The notes under the pieces are model-generated. The model was not told the DNA's origin and did not search any database. It saw nothing but the letters and a program-made list of their open reading frames with translations. The position numbers and the translations under genes are program-made. Positions 24,017-32,005 of a stretch of 64,000 bases of DNA are shown piece by piece (the first letter of the stretch is position 1; each line of letters starts with the position of its first letter). Source of the stretch: Rickettsiella endosymbiont of Dermanyssus gallinae (GTDB taxonomy: Bacteria > Pseudomonadota > Gammaproteobacteria > Diplorickettsiales > Diplorickettsiaceae); assembly GCF_019285595.1 (NCBI RefSeq), contig NZ_CP079094.1, positions 1 through 64,000 of the forward strand, given 5' to 3'.

Positions 24017-26876
24017 GATGACTACATCCTGGTAAAATAAGATTATCAACAACAGTATTCGATGCTTGGGATGCAGCTAGTTGTGGTTGCTGTGGTTTTC
24101 GTTTGCTTTTGGCTTTGGCTTTAAATAAAGTTGTACACGATCTTGATACAGTTGGTTGTGGTCGCGCTTGCGAGTTTCGTTTGATTTTAGCTTTAAATAG
24201 GGTTGTACATGATCTTTCTATAGCTGGTTGTGGTTGCGTCTGTGGTTTTCGTTTGGCTTTGGCTAATTCAGCGCGTAACCGTGTTGCATTCGCTTGTGCG
24301 GCTTCTTTTTCTTTTTGTTCCTCTTCTGTTTCTTTGCGTTTAACAATTTCCTCTATTTTTTGTGTCATCGATAAAGCTTTTTCCACCTGGTTTATAATCT
24401 CTAAAACAGGGCCCTCTTGTATCTTTTTCATTATGGTATGTAAATCACTTCTATCGGTACGTTCAGCTTTCTCATATATTTCATTGTAGTTTTTATTCAA
24501 GTCCTCTAAAGCATTGTTAATAGCAGCTATATTCTTTCCAGAGAATACAGCGCATAAATAACCGATATATTTTTGAGAGCTTTCCAGTCGCTTTTGTCCA
24601 AGTCGTTCAATTTTATGATTAAATTTAATTGAATTCCTAAGGGTAAATTTCCACCGTTTTGCGAATGGTAATTTTTTGCGGTACTCTGGTTTCACTCTCA
24701 CTAGAGCTAACCCAAAGTAATGTAGCAATTCCTGAAAAAGAACCTGTGTTTCTTTTGCCGTTTTCGGCGCCACGCCGTTCAACGCTTTACTGTTAGCGAT
24801 CAATACTTTTTTGGGATCTTCAAAAATAGTTTGTACTGCAAGCTCATTTTTAATAGCCTCCAGTGATTCGGGCATGTTTGCCAAAGCTAAGGAGCCAGAA
24901 AATAAGTGAGCTAATGCAGTCACCTTATCAACTTGACAGGTTGTGTAAGCGTAAAACCAAGCGCTCGTTTTTGAATCACCTGTTTGTTTAGGGTAAAAAT
25001 AATGTGCGAGTTGCTTGGATGGGGAAGAGGTTTCAGAATGCCCTTTCCGGTTAAAACCCCCATTCGGATTGACACCTATATAAATCACGTGTAATAAATC
25101 ATCTTTAGTTGGCACTATTGGCACTTTCCTCTTTTTTTTACCTCCTGCATTGATCGTCTCGGTCTGATACAGGTAAGGAAGTAATTTGCTGGTTGAAGAG
25201 GTAATATTACGGATATCACTCTCGGCTTTCTTGATGCGTGTCACGCCCGCCTTATGTTGTTGATCTTTTTGTACTTTGTAGAATTCGTCTATTTTTTTGC
25301 TAAAGATGCTTTTCTGGGTTAAATAAGGCGTTGTATTTTTCTGCAGCTCAGTTTTTAACCGTTGAAGATCTTCTATAAGCGCTTTGGCCAGTTTCTGCAT
25401 CACCGGAGAGACGACGTTAGGGTTTTGTGATGGCTCATCCTGTTCCATGCGATCTTTCTCAGAAATACTCGTCTTGAATGATTTAGGTAGCTGAATCAAT
25501 GTATCATTTTTTTTCCAGATAGCGCCCCCATGACTGCCCAGATGTTTTTTAATAAGGTTACCTAGTTCAGCAAGCGATAAACGTTCGAGGTTGTCACTTG
25601 CTGATTTTGTACCGCTCTGATTGAAGCAACAGGGAGAAACTAAGATTTTTGTGAACAACTCGACCGGAGTCTGCTCTATTTTTTCCGTTCCGAGCCACTT
25701 TAGCAGTCCGTCGGGATCCTTGTCCGGCAATGGCTTGCCTTCCTCCAGTTTGCTGAGAAACCTAGTAAGTTTTTCACACTTTTGGATTTGCCACTTGAGT
25801 AAGACGCCGGCCATCTCATAAGCCTGCATATCGATGTCATTTTGTTTCATCTCGTATTTAGAATCGAGTTCACGGCAGAAAATTTTGGCGATCAGTAATT
25901 TATTTTCCTCGGAGAGACGGGTCTTATTATTATTCATCGCATGTAGAAAAATACGTCGTCCCGCTTTTATCTGTTGAGCTGTAGTCAGCAAGGGAAACCA
26001 GTTTGGATTGGCTTCCAAGGGATTGGTCAGTTTTGTTTTATAGGCTTGTTTAAGTGTTATAAATAGCTTGAGTGTATCCGTGCAGCTAGTGGCAAGTGCT
26101 TGATTGTTTGGTAGGAGCGCATGCATTCTTTTCGATATTTGATTTGGGTCATCTATACATAGTTGGATGACTTGCCGTAATGGTTCATTAGGTCGCAATC
26201 TACGGGCGGCATTGAAGCCTTGATAAAGCTGAATAGCAATTGCTTGTTCTATTTTTTTCAGTTGTTCAAAGCAACCTTTAATGCTTTTTAGGCGGTTATT
26301 ATATCGTGTAATTAGGCTTGTGGCTTTTGGTTTTTCTTCACGTAATAAATCGGCGATATACAACGTCTGACGAGGTGGCAATACAATTGAGTCAAAAAAT
26401 AGATTGAAATTGTTTTCAAAGATTTGAAAGTAACTGTTAATCTCTATTAAATAGGTGGGGAGCTGGCGGTAGTCATTAGAGGTCAATACAGACATGAGAT
26501 TTGTTAAAGTTGTATTAACTTTTGTAAAATATTTTAGTGCCTTTTCTAAATCTGCCACACGATTATTTAGATTGGCCAGATACTTTTCAGCTTCTTTTTT
26601 AATGTCCAGAATGGCTTTGGCAGCATTGCCGGTAGCCTCAAAATTGTAGAGTGTTTCTGCATTTCGCTCTACTTGCTGATCTGGATTTTGTTCATCTTGG
26701 CGTTTTTGATACTGCTTTTGGGCGAGATATACAATGAAACTCCCCCCTTTATAAAAGTGGTGGAAAGTTTCTTCGGCCACGAGTGTATTATGTAGTTCAT
26801 GATATAGCGTATGTATAAACTGACCCGCCGTGAATCCTGCTGCTATCGTGGTGACCCCTGCTGCTATTGCAAGCAT
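24006..26876 (-). CDS. Large coiled-coil protein with N-terminal hydrophobic segment and C-terminal repeats, candidate effector
   Basis: The 956-residue protein is not recognised. An N-terminal hydrophobic stretch (MLAIAAGVTTIAAGFTAGQF) could be a membrane anchor. Long helical and coiled-coil segments follow, and a charged coiled coil (KEEIVKRKETEEEQKEKEAAQAN region) precedes tandem basic repeats such as KRKPQTQPQPAIERSCTTLF and RPQPTVSRSCTTLFKAK. Start ATG 26876 has TAGGAG 7 bp upstream. It is the first gene of a two-gene operon with the 793-residue protein. A role at a host membrane is conceivable; this is inference from architecture and lineage only. Confidence 0.75.
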   Translation of the reverse strand: MLAIAAGVTTIAAGFTAGQFIHTLYHELHNTLVAEETFHHFYKGGSFIVYLAQKQYQKRQDEQNPDQQVERNAETLYNFEATGNAAKAILDIKKEAEKYLANLNNRVADLEKALKYFTKVNTTLTNLMSVLTSNDYRQLPTYLIEINSYFQIFENNFNLFFDSIVLPPRQTLYIADLLREEKPKATSLITRYNNRLKSIKGCFEQLKKIEQAIAIQLYQGFNAARRLRPNEPLRQVIQLCIDDPNQISKRMHALLPNNQALATSCTDTLKLFITLKQAYKTKLTNPLEANPNWFPLLTTAQQIKAGRRIFLHAMNNNKTRLSEENKLLIAKIFCRELDSKYEMKQNDIDMQAYEMAGVLLKWQIQKCEKLTRFLSKLEEGKPLPDKDPDGLLKWLGTEKIEQTPVELFTKILVSPCCFNQSGTKSASDNLERLSLAELGNLIKKHLGSHGGAIWKKNDTLIQLPKSFKTSISEKDRMEQDEPSQNPNVVSPVMQKLAKALIEDLQRLKTELQKNTTPYLTQKSIFSKKIDEFYKVQKDQQHKAGVTRIKKAESDIRNITSSTSKLLPYLYQTETINAGGKKKRKVPIVPTKDDLLHVIYIGVNPNGGFNRKGHSETSSPSKQLAHYFYPKQTGDSKTSAWFYAYTTCQVDKVTALAHLFSGSLALANMPESLEAIKNELAVQTIFEDPKKVLIANSKALNGVAPKTAKETQVLFQELLHYFGLALVRVKPEYRKKLPFAKRWKFTLRNSIKFNHKIERLGQKRLESSQKYIGYLCAVFSGKNIAAINNALEDLNKNYNEIYEKAERTDRSDLHTIMKKIQEGPVLEIINQVEKALSMTQKIEEIVKRKETEEEQKEKEAAQANATRLRAELAKAKRKPQTQPQPAIERSCTTLFKAKIKRNSQARPQPTVSRSCTTLFKAKAKSKRKPQQPQLAASQASNTVVDNLILPGCSHHGS
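24100..24255 (-). repeat. In-gene tandem repeats of 72-78 bp
   Basis: The start motif CGTTTG recurs at 24100, 24178 and 24250 (plus strand), giving units of 78 and 72 bp. They encode 24-26-residue basic repeats at the C-terminus of the 956-residue protein. Related units occur at the 3' end of the downstream gene near 21720-21800. Confidence 0.75.
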
Positions 26877-27149
26877 TGCTATCTCCTAAGGTAATTTATA
26901 ATAAAATCGCATAGCGTGTTTGATAATTGAATCTATTTTATAAATAAATTAATTATTCTTAAATATACCATTTGCTAAACTAATATTCAGTTTAACGCAC
27001 TCTGCATTTATAAAACTTATAAGAATTATCGTGGTAATAAAAATAATTTATTTTTATAAATATATTTAATAAATAAAAAATATGTTTATATTATATTGCA
27101 TTTTAATTAATGAAATGCATATTATATATTTTTTTATTAGGAGGTTTTT

Positions 27150-27322
27150 TTGAGACATAAAGTTGCAGTTGTGGGCGCTGGCATCATTGGAATAACTAAT
27201 GCAATTCGCCTTTTGTAAGAGGGCTTTTCAGTTACCATTTTTACTAAAGATGAGCCGCTTGAAATAAATTCAGATGCGGCCGTAGCAACAGGGTACTTAA
27301 TTAATACGACTAAGATTATGTA
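27150..27322 (+). pseudogene. N-terminal remnant of an FAD-dependent (DAO-type) oxidoreductase
   Basis: From TTG 27150, five bases after AGGAGG, the frame reads HKVAVVGAGIIGITNAIRLL, a dinucleotide-binding GxGxxG motif, then a TAA (27216), then EGFSVTIFTKDEP and DAAVATGYLIN in the same frame. That is the N-terminus of a D-amino-acid-oxidase-like protein, with a single nonsense change (CAA to TAA) and no remaining body. The rest of the 493-bp gap 26877-27369 is very AT-rich and shows no other gene; it should hold the promoters of the divergent effector operon and the LuxR gene. Confidence 0.78.
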
Positions 27323-27369
27323 ATATCTAATTTATGCTAGTATACATTAAGACTTTTTAGGTATTTTGT

Positions 27370-28188
27370 ATGAAGGCAACGGAAATAAATTTACAGGCCT
27401 ATAAATATGCTGAATCAACCGTTTGTGAATTTAAGGAGATATGCAAGCCACTTTTTAAATTGGATGTAAAAGTTTTTGCTTATTTTAGATTTTTTAATGA
27501 CGGTAGATATCTTTATCTCTGTAACGATCTAGCTTGGTTGCGATATTGTCTAGAAAATGTACATAACAACGAAGGTACATCTCTGGGTCAGGAAATAGGG
27601 CACGTGCCGGAGGATAATTACTATTGCTACTTATGGCCAGTAGAAAAAACAGATTATTTAATGTCTGCGCTTTATGACTTTAACATTTGGAACGGCTTGA
27701 GTATATTTAAACAGCGGGAAGATTCTATTGAGTTGTGGGGATTTGCTGCAGATCGACAAACCGATGGAATGCAAAACTTTTATATAGAAAATATAGAGCT
27801 TCTTAAAACATTTACAGGTTCTTTTAACTTAGCTGCGGCTGATCTCATACTACCTACTAATAAAAATCTAGCAATTTATAAAGATTTTAAACCTTTAGTT
27901 CATTTAGATGAATATGATAGAAAAAAAATTGATGAATTTATAAAGCTTACTCCTATCAATAAACGTCCTATAATAACTGAAAATGGCGAAATATTTTTAG
28001 CAACCAAAGAATTAGAGTGTCTTAATTTATTAGCTTCAGGAAATACGGCTAATCAAATTTCTCATATTTTAAACCTTTCTAAGCGCACTATAGAAAAGCA
28101 TTTAGAAAACATTAGGCATAAATTAAACAAAAAAGATAAAATATCTATCATAAAGGTATATAAAGACAGTATTTTAAATTGGTTATAA
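27370..28188 (+). CDS. LuxR-family transcriptional regulator (paralogue 1)
   Basis: The 272-residue protein has an N-terminal sensor-like domain of about 190 residues with the segment DFNIWNGLSIFKQREDSIELWGFA, and a C-terminal LuxR-type HTH: TKELECLNLLASGNTANQISHILNLSKRTIEKHLENI, with the typical Glu near the start and recognition helix SKRTIEKHL. The sensor ligand is unknown. The next gene has the same layout including WNG and a similar strand pattern, so the two are diverged duplicates. The gene starts ATG 27370 and is followed after 13 bp by its paralogue. Regulators of this form are frequent in Legionellales. Confidence 0.88.
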   Translation: MKATEINLQAYKYAESTVCEFKEICKPLFKLDVKVFAYFRFFNDGRYLYLCNDLAWLRYCLENVHNNEGTSLGQEIGHVPEDNYYCYLWPVEKTDYLMSALYDFNIWNGLSIFKQREDSIELWGFAADRQTDGMQNFYIENIELLKTFTGSFNLAAADLILPTNKNLAIYKDFKPLVHLDEYDRKKIDEFIKLTPINKRPIITENGEIFLATKELECLNLLASGNTANQISHILNLSKRTIEKHLENIRHKLNKKDKISIIKVYKDSILNWL

Positions 28189-28201
28189 TGAATAAGTAAA
28201 A

Positions 28202-29011
28202 ATGAAATATTGCTTCAAAACAGTATTCAATCTTGCTTCTAGGCTAGAAATTTTAGGAATTACTGATTTTTTTCATATAAGAGTTAATAAAAAAAGTCAA
28301 TTTTTTATTTTGAGCAACAATAAAGCGGTCATTCATCACCTAGTAAATGAAAATAGAGATATTGGAACATTACTTAGAAAAGTAATTAAAACAGCTATTT
28401 GTGGTAAGATTTCTGTAGCTTTTTGGAAAAGCTATACGGGTGATCCTTTTTTAGAAAAAATTTATCAATTAGGTATATGGAATGGTATTAGTGTAGCGCT
28501 TCCATTTGATGATTACATTGATATTTTTTCTTTTGCCTCCAATTTTCAGACTAAAACACTAAATACTTTTTATTTGAATCACTTTGGCTTAATTAAGCGA
28601 TTTATTATTTTTTTCAGATCAAAATCAATAGGATTAATCGAATATTCTGAACAAGCCCCCTATAAATTAAATAAAAGTATTAAGTTATATTGTGAGGCCG
28701 ATAAAAAAGAAAAAACAGCTATATTTAATACGATAAATCAACAAATTTTTTTTAAAAAATATTTTATAAAGACAGTCTATTTAAAGAAAGTAAATTTAAC
28801 AGAAAAGGAAACGCTGTATTTAGTGATGTTGTTGGAAGGAAAAAGTATGTCTACCATTGCAAAAGAAATAGGTGTATCGCCAAGAAGTATAGAGTCCTGT
28901 TTAGAAACTATTAAATCAAAAACAGGATACCGTACTAAATCAGAATTGCTGACAGCATTTCTTGAAAGTCATATTTATCAGCCGAGTATTAATTATGAAA
29001 GATATAATTGA
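28202..29011 (+). CDS. LuxR-family transcriptional regulator (paralogue 2)
   Basis: The 269-residue product resembles the upstream regulator: sensor-like part with LGIWNGISVALPFDDYIDIFSFA and a C-terminal HTH containing LTEKETLYLVMLLEGKSMSTIAKEIG and SPRSIESCLETIKSK. The sensor parts have diverged strongly, so different ligands or loss of ligand response are possible. Its last 17 bases overlap the start of the MazG-like gene, which suggests translational coupling. Together the three genes look like one transcript. Confidence 0.87.
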   Translation: MKYCFKTVFNLASRLEILGITDFFHIRVNKKSQFFILSNNKAVIHHLVNENRDIGTLLRKVIKTAICGKISVAFWKSYTGDPFLEKIYQLGIWNGISVALPFDDYIDIFSFASNFQTKTLNTFYLNHFGLIKRFIIFFRSKSIGLIEYSEQAPYKLNKSIKLYCEADKKEKTAIFNTINQQIFFKKYFIKTVYLKKVNLTEKETLYLVMLLEGKSMSTIAKEIGVSPRSIESCLETIKSKTGYRTKSELLTAFLESHIYQPSINYERYN

Positions 29012-29366
29012 TGTCGATAAATTAAAGGAAAAACTAGCTGAATTTGCTAAAGTCCGTGAATGGGAGAAGTTTCATAGCCCTAAAAATTTGTCTATGGCTG
29101 TTGCTGGCGAAGTGGGCGAATTATTAGAAATTTTTCAATGGTATACCGAGCAAGAGTCAAGATGTGTAAGAGATCATCCACTTGTCAAGGAGAGAGTAAG
29201 CCATGAATTAGCTGATATTATTCTATATGTTACACATATAGCCGACCAATTAGATATCAATCTGAATTCCGCGATCCTGAATAAGCTTGCTATTAACAAT
29301 AGTAAATATCCAGTGAGCGAGGTAAAGGGATGTGCTAAAAAATACACTGAATATAATTCTCAATAA
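28995..29366 (+). CDS. MazG-like nucleotide pyrophosphohydrolase
   Basis: The 123-residue protein is of the all-alpha NTP pyrophosphatase group close to RS21-C6/dCTPase-like MazG proteins. Metal-binding acidic residues are in AGEVGELLEIFQW (two Glu) and HELADIILYV (Glu and Asp), and the N-terminal REWEKFHSPKNLSMA matches the substrate-binding segment. It would hydrolyse a non-canonical or excess nucleoside triphosphate to monophosphate and pyrophosphate. Such genes are common in phages and mobile elements. ATG 28995 is the right start; an upstream frame extension lies inside the LuxR gene. Confidence 0.9.
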   Translation: MKDIIDVDKLKEKLAEFAKVREWEKFHSPKNLSMAVAGEVGELLEIFQWYTEQESRCVRDHPLVKERVSHELADIILYVTHIADQLDINLNSAILNKLAINNSKYPVSEVKGCAKKYTEYNSQ

Positions 29367-29549
29367 TCTATTGTTGAATACAATAGGTAAATTTCGTCGC
29401 CTGATTTAATCTCATTTAATACGTAGTTTTTACGGTGTTGTTGTCTACAGAAAAACAGCATTATCCAGCGCTTCTTATATATCTTGATTTTTAGATAAAA
29501 AATAAGAGGAATTGTTAGTCATAAAATGATGATATCGCAAGGATAAAAG

Positions 29550-30173
29550 ATGAGAAATTATACTGAAAATAATAATAAATCAGAATTAAAAGATTCATTT
29601 AGCAATATATTAATCGATCTAAAAAGACAAATGGAATTGATTATCGAGATAAATAAACCACTAGCGAATAAAAAAAAGCTCATATTAACTTTAAATTATG
29701 ATCAAGCTATTTACCCATACCTTATAGGCGATCCCGATAGAGTACAACGTATTGCATTAGAGTTAATAACAAACGCGATAAAATTTACTGAACAAGGAAA
29801 AGTGACATTAATTGTTCGGCTTATCAGAAGCAATTACCAAGAAAGCATTATAGAAATTGCTGTTAGTGATACAGGTATTGGTATTTCAAAGGATCAGCGA
29901 AAAAAGATGTTTCATCGCTTTAATCGCTTAACTTCTTCTTGCAAGGGTGTTTATAAAGGAGGTTATTTCGGTTTAAGTATCGTAAAACAATTTGTGGACG
30001 ACCTGCAAGGCGAAATTTTTGTAAAGAGCAAAGAAGGTGAAGGTACGATATTAGGTTGTTTTATACCCTTTCAGCATTCATTAACGATGAACTACTCAAG
30101 TGGCACACACAAACCTATTTCCTTACTGCGCCGGAGTATTTGGCGTAAGCATGATATGGAGGTTACTAACTAG
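29550..30173 (+). CDS. HATPase-only histidine kinase fragment
   Basis: The 207-residue product aligns with the ATPase part of the hybrid kinase at 32006 (shared GDPxRxQRI, LELxTNA, SDTGxGI, FxRLT, SIVKQF motifs) but has no PAS, no phospho-acceptor His domain and no receiver. The N box (ELITNAIKFTEQGK) and G1 box (DTGIGIS) are kept; the G2 box is degraded to GGYFGLS from GTGLGLS. The start ATG 29550 follows AAGGAT. It is either a decayed duplicate or a free ATPase module; the damaged G2 box favours decay. It stands between the MazG-like gene and the oxidoreductase. Confidence 0.8.
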   Translation: MRNYTENNNKSELKDSFSNILIDLKRQMELIIEINKPLANKKKLILTLNYDQAIYPYLIGDPDRVQRIALELITNAIKFTEQGKVTLIVRLIRSNYQESIIEIAVSDTGIGISKDQRKKMFHRFNRLTSSCKGVYKGGYFGLSIVKQFVDDLQGEIFVKSKEGEGTILGCFIPFQHSLTMNYSSGTHKPISLLRRSIWRKHDMEVTN

Positions 30174-30514
30174 CCAAAGATTCTATGTTCACGGTAACTG
30201 CCAAGCCGCATAATTTATGCACTAAATAATTAAATATTTTTATATAAAATAACATATTAAATTTATTTTATTGATCTATGAGGCAAATTTTTGTACGATA
30301 TATAGATATATCTTAACTAAATACCCTTTTATTTAAAGGCGATTATAAACATCAGATAAAATATCTCGGGTTTATTTATATTTAAAAATAATAAAATTCT
30401 GTAAATTTATTATTTTATTGAATACAGTGGTTACTATTTGCTTATATTAACTAGGCCTTGATAGGTGATATATTACGTAGTCATAGGCTCTCTTATAAAA
30501 ATAAAATATTTAAA

Positions 30515-31948
30515 ATGCATAATAAAAAAATTAGCTTCTTTTCAAAAAGGAAAATTGCTATTATAGGATCGGGGTGGTATGGAGTGCATATTGCACTGGT
30601 ATTGAAAAAAGAGTATCCATCCTGCAAAGTAACGCTTTTTGAAAAAGGTCCTGATATATTTAGTGAAATTTCGGGAAAGTTTGGTATCAGATTACACAGC
30701 GGCCTTCATTATCCCCGTTCTGAAGCAACAAGAATAGCTTGCCAAAAAGGGTTTAATAGTTTTTCCCATTATTATCCTGAATTGATAAGGCCGCATTTGT
30801 ATTCGGTTTATGGATTAGGAATCAGAGATGCAAATGGAAACCCATCTAAAGTAGATAAGGAAAAATTTGCTTCCATTTGTAAAGAGCTTGAAAGTTCTAG
30901 AGAGATCCAGCCAGATGAATGGGGATACAATAATTTAAATTTTGCAGTTGATATTGAAGAACCAAGCCTAGTATTAGGTGAACCACTACGCCATTTCTTT
31001 ATAAAAAAATTAGAAGAAGCAGGAGTAAAATTGTTACGTGAGTTTGATGTTATCAAAGTAAAAAAGCGAATTGATAATAAGCTTGTTGTATGGGGTAAGT
31101 CAGGGAAAGTAGGTAAGGATCAACATTTTGCTTTTAATTATGTTGTTAACACAACGAGTTATCAAGCATTAGTACCTGATCCTAGAGGATTACCTTTAAA
31201 AATGGAAATTGTTTATCAACCTTGTTTAGCTTTAATGTATGAATATACTGAACGACCTCTTCCTAATTTACCTTTTTCATTTATTGTCATGGATGGATGG
31301 TTTCCATGTTTAATGCCTTACGATGATCGTTCAAATAAAAATGAAATTTTTTCAAAGTACATAATGACTCATGGAAAATGGACAATTATGGGTTCTTATA
31401 AAACAGCTGCAGAGGCTAAAAATCATCTTCATTCAATTGATGATGAGTTTATTGCTCAACACGTTAAACCCAATTGTGAAGAAGAGATGGAAAGATTTTG
31501 GCCTGGATTTAAACAAAAGTTTATTTATATAGAGTGGATTGGAGCTGTATTGGCTAAGATCAAGACAGATAAAGAGTTTCGTAGTGCCGTTATTTTTCAA
31601 AATAAAGAAAATAAAATGATTTATGTTATTCCAGGGAAAGTGAGTAATATATTTGATGCTGGAGAGGAAGTATTATCTCTTGTTGGGTTAGATAAAAAAA
31701 AGGTAATTAGAGACGATAATTATCGTTATGTAGAAGGAGGATCGCTTTTTGCAGCAAAATATGAAATCACTGAAAAACCAAAAGGTATTTTACAAAATAC
31801 TTGTGAATTACAGCCTTATCGAGAAAGAGAGAGCGAGCAAGTTAAAAAGACCGAGTCACCTAGGTCTGGATTTTTTAAATCATTGCCAGATAAACATTTT
31901 ATTTCTAGCTATCAAAATTTATCTGAAAAAATTAATTGCTACCTATGA
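30515..31948 (+). CDS. FAD-dependent oxidoreductase, DAO family
   Basis: A 477-residue flavoprotein with N-terminal dinucleotide-binding motif RKIAIIGSGWYGVHIA and acidic strand end VTLFEKGPDIF. The segment FGIRLHSGLHYPRSEATR is the region after the Rossmann fold seen in DAO-like oxidases. The substrate is unknown. ATG 30515 is preferred; a TTG at 30458 would add 19 residues and has no better ribosome site. The last 60 residues are charged and low in complexity. The dead N-terminus at 27150 is a distant member of the same superfamily, so a related function may have been lost and replaced. Confidence 0.83.
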   Translation: MHNKKISFFSKRKIAIIGSGWYGVHIALVLKKEYPSCKVTLFEKGPDIFSEISGKFGIRLHSGLHYPRSEATRIACQKGFNSFSHYYPELIRPHLYSVYGLGIRDANGNPSKVDKEKFASICKELESSREIQPDEWGYNNLNFAVDIEEPSLVLGEPLRHFFIKKLEEAGVKLLREFDVIKVKKRIDNKLVVWGKSGKVGKDQHFAFNYVVNTTSYQALVPDPRGLPLKMEIVYQPCLALMYEYTERPLPNLPFSFIVMDGWFPCLMPYDDRSNKNEIFSKYIMTHGKWTIMGSYKTAAEAKNHLHSIDDEFIAQHVKPNCEEEMERFWPGFKQKFIYIEWIGAVLAKIKTDKEFRSAVIFQNKENKMIYVIPGKVSNIFDAGEEVLSLVGLDKKKVIRDDNYRYVEGGSLFAAKYEITEKPKGILQNTCELQPYRERESEQVKKTESPRSGFFKSLPDKHFISSYQNLSEKINCYL

Positions 31949-32005
31949 TCTTATATTTGATATATATTTTATGTACAGATTGATTTGATTTTCCTGGGAA
32001 ATTTT

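Noticed and set aside
24103-24489. Plus-strand gene with LALNKVVHDL repeats
   Set aside because: It is the antisense reading of the tandem repeats that encode the C-terminal repeats of the 956-residue protein.
29367-29549. A small gene between the MazG-like and kinase-fragment genes
   Set aside because: Only short frames without ribosome sites; left as intergenic.
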